Shown here piece by piece: positions 38,226 to 47,714 of a DNA stretch of 64,000 nt. Each line of letters begins with the position of its first letter. The stretch's first letter is position 1. The translations under genes and the position numbers were made by a program. A model generated the notes under the pieces. That model saw nothing but the letters and a program-made list of their open reading frames with translations. It ran no database searches and was not told where the DNA came from. Origin of the DNA: Kribbella rubisoli (GTDB lineage Bacteria; Actinomycetota; Actinomycetes; Propionibacteriales; Kribbellaceae); the NCBI RefSeq assembly GCF_004217145.1, contig NZ_SHKR01000015.1, positions 651,340 to 715,339 on the forward strand, written 5' to 3'.

Positions 38226-38277
38226 CTAGGGCAGGTGTCCACGAACGTCACATGCACGATCAACCGAAGGAATCCCC

Positions 38278-40050
38278 TTGTTCACAACGCGTCCTGAACT
38301 GGTCGGTGACTTTGGCATGGTGGCCAGTACGCACTGGCTGGCCTCTCAGACCGGGATGTCTGTGCTGGAGCGCGGTGGCAATGCCGCCGATGCGGCAGTG
38401 GCTGCCGGGTTCGTGTTGCAGGTTGTCGAGCCGCACCTGAACGGGCCGGGCGGCGACGTGCCGATTCTGTTGTGGTCCGAACTCGATCAGAAGGCGTCTG
38501 TCGTCTGCGGCCAGGGCGTCGCCCCGGCGGCCGCTACCGGCAAACGGCTGCGCGATCTCGGGCTGGACATCATGCCCGGCACCGGTCACCTGCCCAATGT
38601 CGTACCGGGAGCGTTCGGCGCCTGGATGACGTTGTTGCAGCAGTGGGGCAGTTGGTCGGTACGCGATGTGCTTGAACCAGCCATCCACTACGCGCGCCAC
38701 GGCCACCCGCTGCTACGACGGGTGAGCGAGGCGATCGGCACCGTCCAGCATTTGTTCACCGAGCACTGGCCGACGTCGGCGGAGACCTGGTTGCCCGGAG
38801 GCTCGGTGCCGACGGCCAATTCACACTTCAAGCGGCCGGCGCTCGCGGCCACCTACGAACGGATCATCGCCGAATCGGGTGCCGCCGGCGGCACCCGTAA
38901 CCAGCAGATCGATGCCGCGAAGAACGCCTGGTACAGAGGCTTCGTGGCCGAGGCGATCGAACGCTACTGCACCAGGACGCCGGTGATGGATACCACCGGC
39001 GAGGCACATGCCGGTCTGATGACCGCAGATGATCTTGCCCGCTGGGATGCGGCGGTCGAGGAACCGGTGACGTTCGACTACCACAACTACACGGTGTGCA
39101 AGACCGGGCCGTGGGGTCAGGGCCCGGTGTTCCTTCAGCAGTTGGCGCTGTTGCAGGGATTTGATCTCGAGTCGATGAAGCCGGGGAGTGCGGACTGGGT
39201 ACACACGATCATCGAGGCGGGAAAGCTTGCGTTCGCCGACCGCGAGGCCTGGTACGGAGACCCTGCCTTCGTCGAAGTACCGGTGGCAGACCTGCTGAGC
39301 CCCGGTTACAACGACGACCGGCGGAAGTTGGTCGGTGACGAGGCGTCGTTCAGCCTTCGTCCTGGCAACCCTGGCGGGCGGAGGCCGATGATGCCTGCCT
39401 ACCCGGATTCGCCGCAGATCGACGCCGCGGGTTCCGGTGAGCCGACGATCAGCGCTGCCGGAGAGGTACGTGGTGACACCTGCCATCTGGACGTCGTCGA
39501 CAGTTCCGGGATGATGATCGCCGCGACCCCGAGTGGTGGCTGGTTCCAGGCGTCGCCGACGGTCCCGGACTTGGGTTTCTGCTTGAGTACCCGCGGCCAG
39601 ATGTTCTGGGTCGAGCAGGGCCTGCCGAATTCGATCGCACCGGGGAAGCGTCCGCGGACGACCTTGACGCCGTCGCTCGCCCTCCGGGATGGCAAGCCCT
39701 GGCTCGCCTTCGGTACGCCCGGTGGTGATTTCCAGGATCAGTGGACGCTGCACTTCTTCCTCAACGTCGCGCACGGAGGACTGAACCTCCAGGAGGCGAT
39801 CGATCAGCCGGAGTTCCACTCGATCCATATGCCGAATTCGTTCTATCCCCGGGACACGCACCTGGGGCAGTTGCTGATCGAAGGCAGGTTCGATCCGTCC
39901 GTGATCAAGGAGCTGGAGCGTCGTGGGCACGGTGTGACGGTCCGCGGCGACTGGGACATGGGCTACGTCAGCGCGGTGGCGCGGGAGGGGGGCTGGCTGA
40001 AGGCCGCCGCGAACCCGCGCGGCATGCAGGGGTACGCGGTCGGACGCTAG
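38278..40050 (+). CDS. Gamma-glutamyltransferase family protein (Ntn hydrolase)
   Basis: A 590-residue gamma-glutamyltransferase/acylase of the Ntn-hydrolase superfamily, made as a precursor that cleaves itself before the nucleophilic Thr. The likely processing site is GDTCHLDVVDSSG with Thr401 as the new N-terminus. The large-subunit part starts with the SGGNAADAAVA-like element RGGNAADAAVAAGFVLQVVE. The downstream PSGGW and GTPGGDFQDQW segments fit the small subunit. No secretion signal is visible, so the enzyme probably acts inside the cell on imported gamma-glutamyl compounds such as glutathione. The start is a TTG preceded by AAGGA at 38266-38270. Confidence 0.88.
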   Translation: MFTTRPELVGDFGMVASTHWLASQTGMSVLERGGNAADAAVAAGFVLQVVEPHLNGPGGDVPILLWSELDQKASVVCGQGVAPAAATGKRLRDLGLDIMPGTGHLPNVVPGAFGAWMTLLQQWGSWSVRDVLEPAIHYARHGHPLLRRVSEAIGTVQHLFTEHWPTSAETWLPGGSVPTANSHFKRPALAATYERIIAESGAAGGTRNQQIDAAKNAWYRGFVAEAIERYCTRTPVMDTTGEAHAGLMTADDLARWDAAVEEPVTFDYHNYTVCKTGPWGQGPVFLQQLALLQGFDLESMKPGSADWVHTIIEAGKLAFADREAWYGDPAFVEVPVADLLSPGYNDDRRKLVGDEASFSLRPGNPGGRRPMMPAYPDSPQIDAAGSGEPTISAAGEVRGDTCHLDVVDSSGMMIAATPSGGWFQASPTVPDLGFCLSTRGQMFWVEQGLPNSIAPGKRPRTTLTPSLALRDGKPWLAFGTPGGDFQDQWTLHFFLNVAHGGLNLQEAIDQPEFHSIHMPNSFYPRDTHLGQLLIEGRFDPSVIKELERRGHGVTVRGDWDMGYVSAVAREGGWLKAAANPRGMQGYAVGR

Positions 40051-40068
40051 CGATCAAGGAGCAGATCA

Positions 40069-40206
40069 ATGGCCAACGAGGTACCGGTGGTGTGCGCGGG
40101 CTACCACGAACACGACGGGTCGGCGACGTACGCGTCCTGCGTGGTCTGCTCGAGCGGATCGATAATGACGGAGGCGAGCGACGATGAGTACATCCACAAC
40201 CAATGA
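40069..40206 (+). CDS. 45-residue Cys/His-rich miniprotein
   Basis: A short frame with an ideal AAGGAG site at 40056-40061, seven bases before the ATG. It encodes MANEVPVVCAGYHEHDGSAT and then YASCVVC, followed by an acidic tail. Cys9, His13, His15, Cys24 and Cys27 form a plausible zinc-binding set (C-x3-H-x-H-x8-C-x2-C). It starts 18 bp after the gamma-glutamyltransferase stop and overlaps the first 23 bases of the aminopeptidase gene in another frame, so translation of the two may be coupled. It is too short for usual gene calling. I do not recognise the family; a role as a metal-binding accessory of the metallopeptidase is only a guess. Confidence 0.6.
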   Translation: MANEVPVVCAGYHEHDGSATYASCVVCSSGSIMTEASDDEYIHNQ

Positions 40207-41629
40207 TCACAAGATTCCGTATCTGGGAACCCGGCCGCCGCGGCTGACCACGGTGCCGGCGTTCGTCGACAACATTGGCCGCGGCTGGGAGGGCCGGACG
40301 GTCCCAGCACCGGTCATCGACGGTGCTGCCGCGTCTGCTGCCGCGCATCGCGACCGACTGCGCGCGGCCCTGCCGGGCAAGCTGATGCTGGTGGCAGCGG
40401 GCCGCGCGCCGGTCCGCGTCAATGACACTTCCTACGACTTCCGGGCCGACAGCGATTTCCTGTGGCTGACCGGCGCCGGCATCGAGGACGCGTACCTGCT
40501 CGTCGGATCGGATGCGTCAGCGGACACGCTGTTCATGCCGCCGCCGTTCCGGCCTGGCGAGACCGGCTTCTTCTCCGATGCCTCGCACGGGGAACTCTGG
40601 GTCGGGCCGTCGGCCGGGATCACTGAATGGTCACAGGCTCTGGGCATCACCGTGCGTCCGGTCACGGACCTGGAGTCGGCAATCTCCGGGGCCGGGACAG
40701 TTCTGGCCGGCCGCCGGGTGCCGGCCACGGAGTTGGCGGTGGAACGCTCCGAAGACCTGGATCGAGTCTGTTCCGATCTTCGTCGGATCAAGGACGACTG
40801 GGAGATCGGCCAACTCCGCTACGCCATCGATCAGACCGTTGAGGGGTTCGCTGCGGTTGCCCGCGAGATCCCGGCGGCGATCGGAGCACGTGGGCCGGTG
40901 CGTGGCGAGCGCTGGCTGCAGGGCACCTTCGATCGGTACGCCCGGGCGGTCGGCAACGGGCCGGGTTACTCGACCATCGTCGGTTCCGGTTCGCACGGCC
41001 CGATCCTGCACTGGGTGCGGTGTGACGGCCCGATCCACGAAGACCAGGCGTTGCTGCTGGACATGGGCGTGGAGGCGGACAGCGGCTACACCGCTGATGT
41101 CACCCGGACGTTGCCGGCCTCGGGAACCTTCAGCGCCGACCAACGCCGGGTTCACGATCTGGTCGAACAGGCGCATCGCGCGGGATTGGCTCAGGTCCGT
41201 CCTGGCAACACCTACAGCAACTTTCACTTCGCGGCCATGGAAGTGATTGCTCGTGGCCTGGAGGACTGGGGACTGCTGCCGGTCTCGGTCGACGAGGCCC
41301 TGTCGCCCGCAGGGCAACAGCATCGCCGTTGGTTGGTCTGCGGCGTTGGTCACCATCTGGGGCTGGACGTCCACGATTGCTCGCAGTCGAGCTGGGAGAC
41401 CTATCACGGCGCTCTGCTCGAGCCGGACATGGTGTTGACCGTTGAGCCAGGCCTGTACTTCCAGGCTCACGATCTGACGGTGCCGCCGGAGCTTCGGGGG
41501 GTCGGTGTGCGGCTGGAGGATGATGTCCTGGTGACTTCCGAGGGGTCGGAAGTTCTGAGCGACGCGGTCCCGATCGATGCCGATGGGCTGGAGGTGTGGA
41601 CGCGCGCGAGGCTCGACAAAGAATGGTAA
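40184..41629 (+). CDS. Xaa-Pro aminopeptidase (M24B)
   Basis: A 481-residue metallopeptidase of the pita-bread fold that removes the N-terminal residue before proline. The N-terminal non-catalytic domain (to about 180) is followed by the catalytic domain with metal ligands visible as Asp in LLLDMGVEADSG and YTADVTRT, His in GVGHHLGLDVHD, Glu in VLTVEPGLY and Glu in VRLEDDVLV. GGAGGCGA precedes the ATG at 40184 within the miniprotein frame. It complements the S9 enzyme of the same cluster by processing Pro peptides. Confidence 0.93.
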   Translation: MSTSTTNDHKIPYLGTRPPRLTTVPAFVDNIGRGWEGRTVPAPVIDGAAASAAAHRDRLRAALPGKLMLVAAGRAPVRVNDTSYDFRADSDFLWLTGAGIEDAYLLVGSDASADTLFMPPPFRPGETGFFSDASHGELWVGPSAGITEWSQALGITVRPVTDLESAISGAGTVLAGRRVPATELAVERSEDLDRVCSDLRRIKDDWEIGQLRYAIDQTVEGFAAVAREIPAAIGARGPVRGERWLQGTFDRYARAVGNGPGYSTIVGSGSHGPILHWVRCDGPIHEDQALLLDMGVEADSGYTADVTRTLPASGTFSADQRRVHDLVEQAHRAGLAQVRPGNTYSNFHFAAMEVIARGLEDWGLLPVSVDEALSPAGQQHRRWLVCGVGHHLGLDVHDCSQSSWETYHGALLEPDMVLTVEPGLYFQAHDLTVPPELRGVGVRLEDDVLVTSEGSEVLSDAVPIDADGLEVWTRARLDKEW

Positions 41630-41640
41630 GGAGCGAATGA

Positions 41641-42345
41641 ATGGCTGCCCAGACGATTACCGGTTTCGCGCCGTTCCAGAAGCGGGAGTCGCTTCGCGAT
41701 TCGGTGGGCAATGCCGTACGAGCCGCGATTGTCTCCGGCGCGATGCAGCCCGGGGAGGTTCATTCAGCGCCGGCGATCGGCAGCATGCTCGGCGTCTCGC
41801 CGACGCCGGTGCGGGAGGCGATGCTGGACCTTGTACGCGAGGGCATGGTCGAGGCGCTGCCGAACAAGGGCTATCGGGTAACGGAGATCAGCGACGCCGA
41901 TCTCGACGCGATCGCGGCGGTTCGGCAACTGCTCGAACCGCCGGTCGTCGGCGAGCTCGCGACCACGATTCCGGTAGAAGAGCTACCAGCGCTGCGGGAC
42001 CTGGCCGAGGCGATCGTGGAGGCGGTCGACCGGGAGGATCTGGTCGGCTACATCGAGGCCGATCGGGTGTTCCATTTGTCGTTGCTCGGGTACGCGCAGA
42101 ATCCGGTCCTGAGCAGCATCGTCTCCGAGCTTCGGACCCGGACCCGGCTTCTTGGCCTGAGGCCACTGCTGGAGTCCGGGCGGCTGCGGGCCTCGGCTGC
42201 CGAGCACCACGACCTCCTGGATCTCATCGAGGCGCGCGACGGTGCCGCCGCCGAAGCCCTGATGCACCGCCACATCGCACACGTCCGCTCCGATTGGGCG
42301 GGTCCACGTGCCGACGATGCCAACGACAAGATGTCAAGTTCCTGA
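41641..42345 (+). CDS. GntR-family transcriptional regulator (FadR/FCD type)
   Basis: A 234-residue regulator with an N-terminal winged helix (residues about 15-80; SMLGVSPTPVREAMLDLVRE) and a C-terminal all-helical FCD ligand domain (residues about 95-220; Asp and His residues for a metal-bound ligand, for example in AEHHDLLDLIEARDG and MHRHI). The ATG at 41641 has AAGGAGCGA upstream. It sits in the middle of the peptide-use cluster, so it probably controls that cluster in response to an amino-acid-like ligand. Confidence 0.9.
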   Translation: MAAQTITGFAPFQKRESLRDSVGNAVRAAIVSGAMQPGEVHSAPAIGSMLGVSPTPVREAMLDLVREGMVEALPNKGYRVTEISDADLDAIAAVRQLLEPPVVGELATTIPVEELPALRDLAEAIVEAVDREDLVGYIEADRVFHLSLLGYAQNPVLSSIVSELRTRTRLLGLRPLLESGRLRASAAEHHDLLDLIEARDGAAAEALMHRHIAHVRSDWAGPRADDANDKMSSS

Positions 42346-42382
42346 CTACACGAACGACCGACAGCTGGGAGGACCGAACCAG

Positions 42383-43859
42383 GTGACGACCGAGAAGGTC
42401 AACGACGAGAAGATCGAGGACGACGGCGCGACCGAGCAGCCGACTGACAATCTGGTCACCACGACGCATACCATCAGCGGTCCCGGCTGGGAGCTCGAGT
42501 ACGAGACGATCACCGGCACGATGGTGATCAACGAGGAACTTGTCGAGGACGAGAAGTTCGCCGGTCCCAAGCCGAAGGCCGAGGTCTTCGTCGCGTCCTA
42601 TGTCGCCAAGGGGGGCGATGGCGAACGGCCGGTGTTGTTCGCGTTCAACGGCGGGCCTGGCTCCAGCTCGGTCTGGCTGCATCTCGGGCTCTTCGGGCCG
42701 CGCCGGGTGCTGGCGGGCGATGTCGACGATCCACGGACCGCGCCGTACGGGCTCGCCGACAACGCCGAAACGCTGCTCCGGTATGCGGATCTGGTGTTCA
42801 TCGATCCGATGACCACCGGCTACACGCGCGCAGTGGTCGGCGGGAAGCCGGCCGAATACCACGGCTACACCCGTGATCGTGATCTTGTTGGCGAGGTCAT
42901 CAGGATCTGGCTCGGCCGGCACCAGCGCTGGCTGTCCCCGAAGTTCCTGGCCGGCGAGTCGTACGGCACCACCCGGGCCGCTTCGCTGGCCGGCCACCTG
43001 GTCACCCGGCACGGCATCGCCCTGAACGGGATCATCCTGATCAGTGCGGTGCTTGACTTCGGCACCGTCCGCTTCACCCATGGAAATGATCTTCCGTACG
43101 TGCACTTCCTGCCGACCTACGCAGCGACCGCCGCCTACCACCAGGGCCTCAGCACGGGCGAGGTCGAGGAGCGGATCGGACGCTCCCGGACGTTTTGCCA
43201 CCGAGGTCCTCGCCCCAGCGCTGGCAAGGGGATCGCGGCTGTCGGCCGACGAGCGGCACGCGCTCGCGAATGGCCTGTCGGAACTGATCGGGTTGGATCC
43301 CGGCTACATCGAACGTGCCCGGTTCCGGATCGAGCACAAGCACTTCTTCGCCGAACTGTTGCGTGACCGTGGTCTGGACACCGGCCGGTTGGACACCAGG
43401 TTCACTTCTGTGCCAGCCAACCTCAACAACGAGGTGCAGGAGACCGATCCGTCGCACATGTTCATCCTGTTCCCGTACACCGCGGCGTTCAATCAGTACG
43501 TCCGCGCCGAGCTGGGGTTCCACAGTGATCTCGAGTACGAGATTCTGACCGACCGCGTACAGCCCTGGTCCTACCAGGAATTCGAGGGGCGAGCGGTGAC
43601 GACGACGGACGAGTTGTCCGCCGCCCTGCGGGCTCAGCCCGACCTTCGGGTGTACGTCGGGTTCGGTTACTACGACGGCGCAACGCCGTTCTCGGCTTGC
43701 GAGTACGTCCTTGATCATCTCGACGTGCCGTCCGAGATCACCGACAAGATCGTCCGGAAGTACTACCCGGCCGGCCATATGACCTACATACACGAGGACG
43801 CCCGGGTCGCGCAGTCCGCCGATATCGCTGCCTTCGTGCTCGGGGAGAGCAATGACTGA
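42383..43859 (+). pseudogene. S10 serine carboxypeptidase, broken by one frameshift
   Basis: A family S10 carboxypeptidase of about 490 residues split over two frames. The first holds FAFNGGPGSSSVWLHLGLFG (oxyanion region) and the nucleophile in GESYGT (about residue 191). The second holds the Asp in GYYDGATPF and the His in PAGHMTYIHED. The two join cleanly at ERIGRSRTF / ATEVLAPALARG if one T is removed from the TTTT at 43193-43196. Every catalytic residue is intact, so this is either a very recent mutation or a sequencing error. The GTG at 42383 has GGGAGG upstream. The next gene overlaps its stop, as expected for a working operon member. Confidence 0.85.
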
Positions 43860-45528
43860 TAAGTACGACAGTTTCAGCAAGATCGCCGAGGACGAATGGG
43901 CCTGGCGCCGCGAGGAGCTCCCGGACGGTTCGCTCGACGAGCCGCTCGAGCCACGGCTGCCCGACGTCGGACCGGAGCGGCAGGAGTACCGGGCCGTCCG
44001 CTGGCGGGAGGTCGATGATCAGCTCGAGAAGATCGACCGAACCCGGCTGACGCCCGAGCAGGCCGACGATCTCGACGTCTACCGCTTCCAGATCAAGACC
44101 CTGATCGGCCGGCAGGCGTACCGGATGTTCGAACGGCCGGCCAATGCGGACTCCGCTTTCTGGATGGACCTGACCAGCCAATCCCGTCGCAGGCTCGGCT
44201 CGGCCGACGACGCCAGGACCTACATCGATTGGCTGCGGCAGGTCCCTGGTTACGTCGATCAGAACATCGAGAACATGCGCGCAGGCGTCAAGCGTGGCTT
44301 CGCTCCGGCCCAGATCTCCATGATCGGGAGGGAGGCGACGATCCGGTCGGTGGCGGAAGCCCGGCCCGAGGACGTGAGCTTCGTCCAGCCGTTCGGGACG
44401 CTGCCCGAGTCACTCGCCGGTCGCGAGCAGTTGATCACCGCCGGTCTCGAAGTGATCACCAGCGACGTTCTGCCGGCGTTCCGCAAGCTCCTGGATTTCT
44501 TCACACGTGAGTACTTTCCGGGGCTACCGGTCGACATCGCGGCGATCGCTGGGCCGGGTGGCGAGGAGTTCTACGCCTATCAGCTGCACGAGTACGCGAC
44601 GACCGAGCTGACCGCCAGACAGATCTACGAGATCGGCCTGGAACAGGTGGCCTCCCTCCGCGCCGAGATGGCCGAGGTCGCCGCCTCGGTGGGGTTCGCC
44701 GATGCCAACGCGATGCTGGCGTTCATGCGTACCGACCCGAAGTTCTACGCGACCACGACGACGGAGCTGCTGCGGTTCGCGGCCTGGCAGGCCAAGAAGT
44801 TCGACGCCGTGGCGCACCACTACTTCGGCCGGTTGCCGCGAATGCGATTCGGGATCGAGGAACCGCCGCCGGACCTGGCGCCGTTCTACACCTTCGGCCG
44901 CGGCGGACCGCACCGCTACATCCTCAACACCTACAACCTGGCCGCCCGGCCGCTCTATTCGATCCCGGCCCTCACCCTGCACGAGGCCGCGCCCGGGCAC
45001 GCGTTCCAGATCCCGTTCGCCCTCGAACAGACCCAGCACCCGGAGTTCCGGCAGAAGGTCTACATCTCGGCGTACGGAGAGGGCTGGGGACTGTACAGCG
45101 AACGGCTCGGCGTCGAGATGGGCATGTACGAGACGCCGTTCGAGGTGATGGGCATGCTCAGCTACCAGATGTGGCGCGCTGTCCGGCTCGTGGTTGATCC
45201 CGGGATGCACGCGCTCGGGTGGAGCCGTGAGCGGGCTCAGGACTATCTCCGGGACAACACCGCGATCAGCGATCATGAAATCGTCACAGAGGTCGACCGC
45301 TACATCGCCTGGCCAGGGCAGGCGACGGCGTACTACCTCGGAATGCTCAAGATCACCGAGGCCCGTCGTCGGTCCGAACAGTCACTCGGCGCTGACTTCG
45401 ACGTCCGGAACTTCCATGATCAGATCCTGTCGCTGGGCAGCGTGCCGCTGCCGGTGATCGACCACGCGATCGACCGCTTCATCGCCCGGGGCGGATCGTC
45501 GCCGTTCACCGACCCGGAGACGCGATGA
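43852..45528 (+). CDS. DUF885 family metallopeptidase-like protein
   Basis: A 558-residue mostly helical protein of the DUF885 family, whose HEAAPGH motif (about residue 377) is a gluzincin-like zinc site; a downstream EGWGLYSE segment supplies the third ligand. Family members are probable oligopeptidases or carboxypeptidases. The ATG at 43852 overlaps the end of the S10 gene by eight bases. It adds another peptide-cleaving activity to the cluster. The substrate is unknown. Confidence 0.85.
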   Translation: MTDKYDSFSKIAEDEWAWRREELPDGSLDEPLEPRLPDVGPERQEYRAVRWREVDDQLEKIDRTRLTPEQADDLDVYRFQIKTLIGRQAYRMFERPANADSAFWMDLTSQSRRRLGSADDARTYIDWLRQVPGYVDQNIENMRAGVKRGFAPAQISMIGREATIRSVAEARPEDVSFVQPFGTLPESLAGREQLITAGLEVITSDVLPAFRKLLDFFTREYFPGLPVDIAAIAGPGGEEFYAYQLHEYATTELTARQIYEIGLEQVASLRAEMAEVAASVGFADANAMLAFMRTDPKFYATTTTELLRFAAWQAKKFDAVAHHYFGRLPRMRFGIEEPPPDLAPFYTFGRGGPHRYILNTYNLAARPLYSIPALTLHEAAPGHAFQIPFALEQTQHPEFRQKVYISAYGEGWGLYSERLGVEMGMYETPFEVMGMLSYQMWRAVRLVVDPGMHALGWSRERAQDYLRDNTAISDHEIVTEVDRYIAWPGQATAYYLGMLKITEARRRSEQSLGADFDVRNFHDQILSLGSVPLPVIDHAIDRFIARGGSSPFTDPETR

Positions 45529-46751
45529 TCGCCAGCATCAGCAATGCCACGGTCCTCGACCTCACCGGTACCGAGGCGACCTTGGTACCCGACCAGCAGC
45601 TCGTCATCGAGGATGTTCGGATCCGGTCGGTCGGTGGCGCGCAGCAGCTTCATGATCGTGAGCTGATCAACATCGACGCAGGCGGCCGGGTGGTGATGCC
45701 CGGACTGATCGACGGTCATGTCCACGTCACCGCCTACAAGGCGGATCTCGGCGCGCTGGCCGACGTTCCGGCGAGCTACCGGGCGTTGCGGGCAGCGGAG
45801 CTGATGCGCGGGATGCTGGATCGCGGGTTCACCACGGTCCGCGATGTCGGCGGCGCGGACTTCGGGCTGGCGCAGGCAGTCGTCGAGGGCCGGATCCCCG
45901 GCCCACGGCTGATCTTCGGTGGTCGCGCGCTCTCCCAGTCCGGCGGTCACGGCGACGGCCGACTGCCGGGCCGTGATCACCATGACGATTGTTGTGAGTC
46001 CTTGAGCACCATCGCCGACAGTGTGGACGAGGTGCTCCGTGCCGCCCGGAACGAGCTCCGTCGCGGAGCTCAGCACATCAAGATCATGCTAGGTGGCGGC
46101 GTCGCGTCGCCGACGGATCAGATCTCCGATCTGCAGTACTCGCCGGAGGAGATCCGGGCAGCGGTTCTCGCCGCGACGAACGCCGGCAAGTACGTCGCCG
46201 GTCACGCCTATACGACCGCCGCCGTACGGCAGGGTCTCGAGAATGGAGTCCGCTCCATCGAGCACGGCAACCTGATGGACGAGTCCGTCTTCGGGCTCTT
46301 CGCCGAACGCGATGCCTACTACGTCCCGACGCTGGTCGCCTACCACGCCATGGGCGAGGCGGGGACGTCGGTCGGGCTGACGGCGGACAACGTGCGGAAG
46401 AACGCCCAAGTCGTCGAGTGCGGCATGGCCACCCTGGAAGCCGCCGACCGCGCCGGGCTCAAGATCGTCTTCGGTACCGACCTGCTGGGCGAACTGCAGA
46501 GTCAGCAGAATCGGGAATTCGAGATCCGCAAGGACGTCCAGAGCGCCGAGTCGATCATCCGGTCCGCGACCACAGTGGCGGCGGAGTTGATGGGCATGGC
46601 CGGCGAGGTCGGTGTGCTGGTACCCGGCGCCGTCGCCGACCTGCTGATCATCGACGGCAACCCACTCGATGACGTCAGTGTGCTCGCCGATCCGTCCAGG
46701 AACCTCCGGGCGGTGATCGCCAACGGAAGGATCCACCGATGCGACCTCTGA
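45525..46751 (+). CDS. Metal-dependent amidohydrolase (COG1228 type), copy 2
   Basis: A 408-residue amidohydrolase, paralogue of the one at 24925. Metal and catalytic residues are HxH in DGHVHVTAY, the likely carboxylated Lys in HIKIMLGGG, His in VAGHAYT and SIEHGNL, and Asp in VFGTDLLG. Its place at the end of a peptidase operon supports the dipeptidase (Xaa-Pro or similar) activity known for parts of this family. Its ATG overlaps the DUF885 stop (ATGA). It ends the co-directional cluster. Confidence 0.88.
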   Translation: MIASISNATVLDLTGTEATLVPDQQLVIEDVRIRSVGGAQQLHDRELINIDAGGRVVMPGLIDGHVHVTAYKADLGALADVPASYRALRAAELMRGMLDRGFTTVRDVGGADFGLAQAVVEGRIPGPRLIFGGRALSQSGGHGDGRLPGRDHHDDCCESLSTIADSVDEVLRAARNELRRGAQHIKIMLGGGVASPTDQISDLQYSPEEIRAAVLAATNAGKYVAGHAYTTAAVRQGLENGVRSIEHGNLMDESVFGLFAERDAYYVPTLVAYHAMGEAGTSVGLTADNVRKNAQVVECGMATLEAADRAGLKIVFGTDLLGELQSQQNREFEIRKDVQSAESIIRSATTVAAELMGMAGEVGVLVPGAVADLLIIDGNPLDDVSVLADPSRNLRAVIANGRIHRCDL

Positions 46752-46841
46752 TGATCAGTGGCCGATAGGCGTAGTAGAACTCGCTCATCCGTAGTGGACA
46801 TCGGTCGGGCTTCGACGCACGGCACTCGATAGGCTGCCGCC

Positions 46842-47714
46842 GTGATCGTTGATGCTCACTGCCATGCCTGGCGCAGCTGGCCGTACGACTGGCAGGTGCC
46901 GGACCCAGCCACCCGCGGCAGCGTCGAAGCGCTGCTGTACGAGCTGGATCGCGCCGAGGTCGATCGTGCGGTGATCGTGTCCGCCTGCATCGGCGCCGGC
47001 GATCCGCGAACCGACAACCTGGACAACAACGAATTCGTGGCGGATGCGGTGGCCGAGCATCCGGACCGGCTGGTCCAGCTAGCCGACGTGGATTCGTTTT
47101 GGTCCGACACCCATCACACGGCTGGTGCGGCGGCGCGGCTGACCGACGTGATCACCCGGACCGGGGCGGTCGGTGTGACCCACTACTCGACCGGCGCCGA
47201 CGACGGTTGGTTCGACAGCCCGGATGGTGTCGAGTTCTTCGGCCGGGCCGCGGAGCTCGGGCTGATCGCCAGCCTGCACACGCCCCCGGAATGGCAGCCG
47301 GCGATCGGCCGGCTCGCGCGGCGGTATCCGGCGCTGCCGATCCTGGTGCACCATCAGGGCCATGTCCCGACGGCGCCCGACCGGCTGGCCGAGCAGCTGC
47401 CACTGTTGCTGGCCAACGCGGCCTATCCGAACGTGATCATGAAGCTGTCCGGGTTCCACTACGTCGTCGACCCGCCGTACGACTACCCGTATCCAACAGC
47501 CATGGCCACGCTGCAGCAGGTGTACGCGGCGTATGGCGGCGACCGGTTCGTCTGGGGCTCCGATTTCCCGGTGGCGCGCCGCCACCTCACGTACCGGCAG
47601 TCGCTCGAGGTCGTCCGCCGCCACTGTCCGTTCCTGGGCGACGATCTGCACGCCATCCTCGGCGGCACGATGCAACGGCTGCTCGAGGCGGCTGCCGCCC
47701 CGGCTAGAAAGTGA
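46842..47714 (+). CDS. Amidohydro_2-type metal-dependent hydrolase (lactonase-like)
   Basis: A 290-residue TIM-barrel hydrolase of the Amidohydro_2 type, related to L-fucono/rhamnono-lactonases and decarboxylases. The N-terminal DAHCHAWRSWPYDW supplies the HxH ligands; a His lies in LVHHQGH, and WGSDFPVARR carries the catalytic Asp. The GTG at 46842 is chosen as the start of similarity. The gene is convergent with the zinc dehydrogenase and overlaps its end by 11 bp. Together with the rhamnonate-dehydratase-like enzyme nearby this suggests a sugar-lactone step, which is inference. Confidence 0.8.
   Translation: MIVDAHCHAWRSWPYDWQVPDPATRGSVEALLYELDRAEVDRAVIVSACIGAGDPRTDNLDNNEFVADAVAEHPDRLVQLADVDSFWSDTHHTAGAAARLTDVITRTGAVGVTHYSTGADDGWFDSPDGVEFFGRAAELGLIASLHTPPEWQPAIGRLARRYPALPILVHHQGHVPTAPDRLAEQLPLLLANAAYPNVIMKLSGFHYVVDPPYDYPYPTAMATLQQVYAAYGGDRFVWGSDFPVARRHLTYRQSLEVVRRHCPFLGDDLHAILGGTMQRLLEAAAAPARK

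Noticed and set aside
43190..43200. Programmed frameshift in the S10 gene
   Set aside because: The site is a plain T-run without a slippery heptamer or following pseudoknot that I can see; simple indel is more likely.
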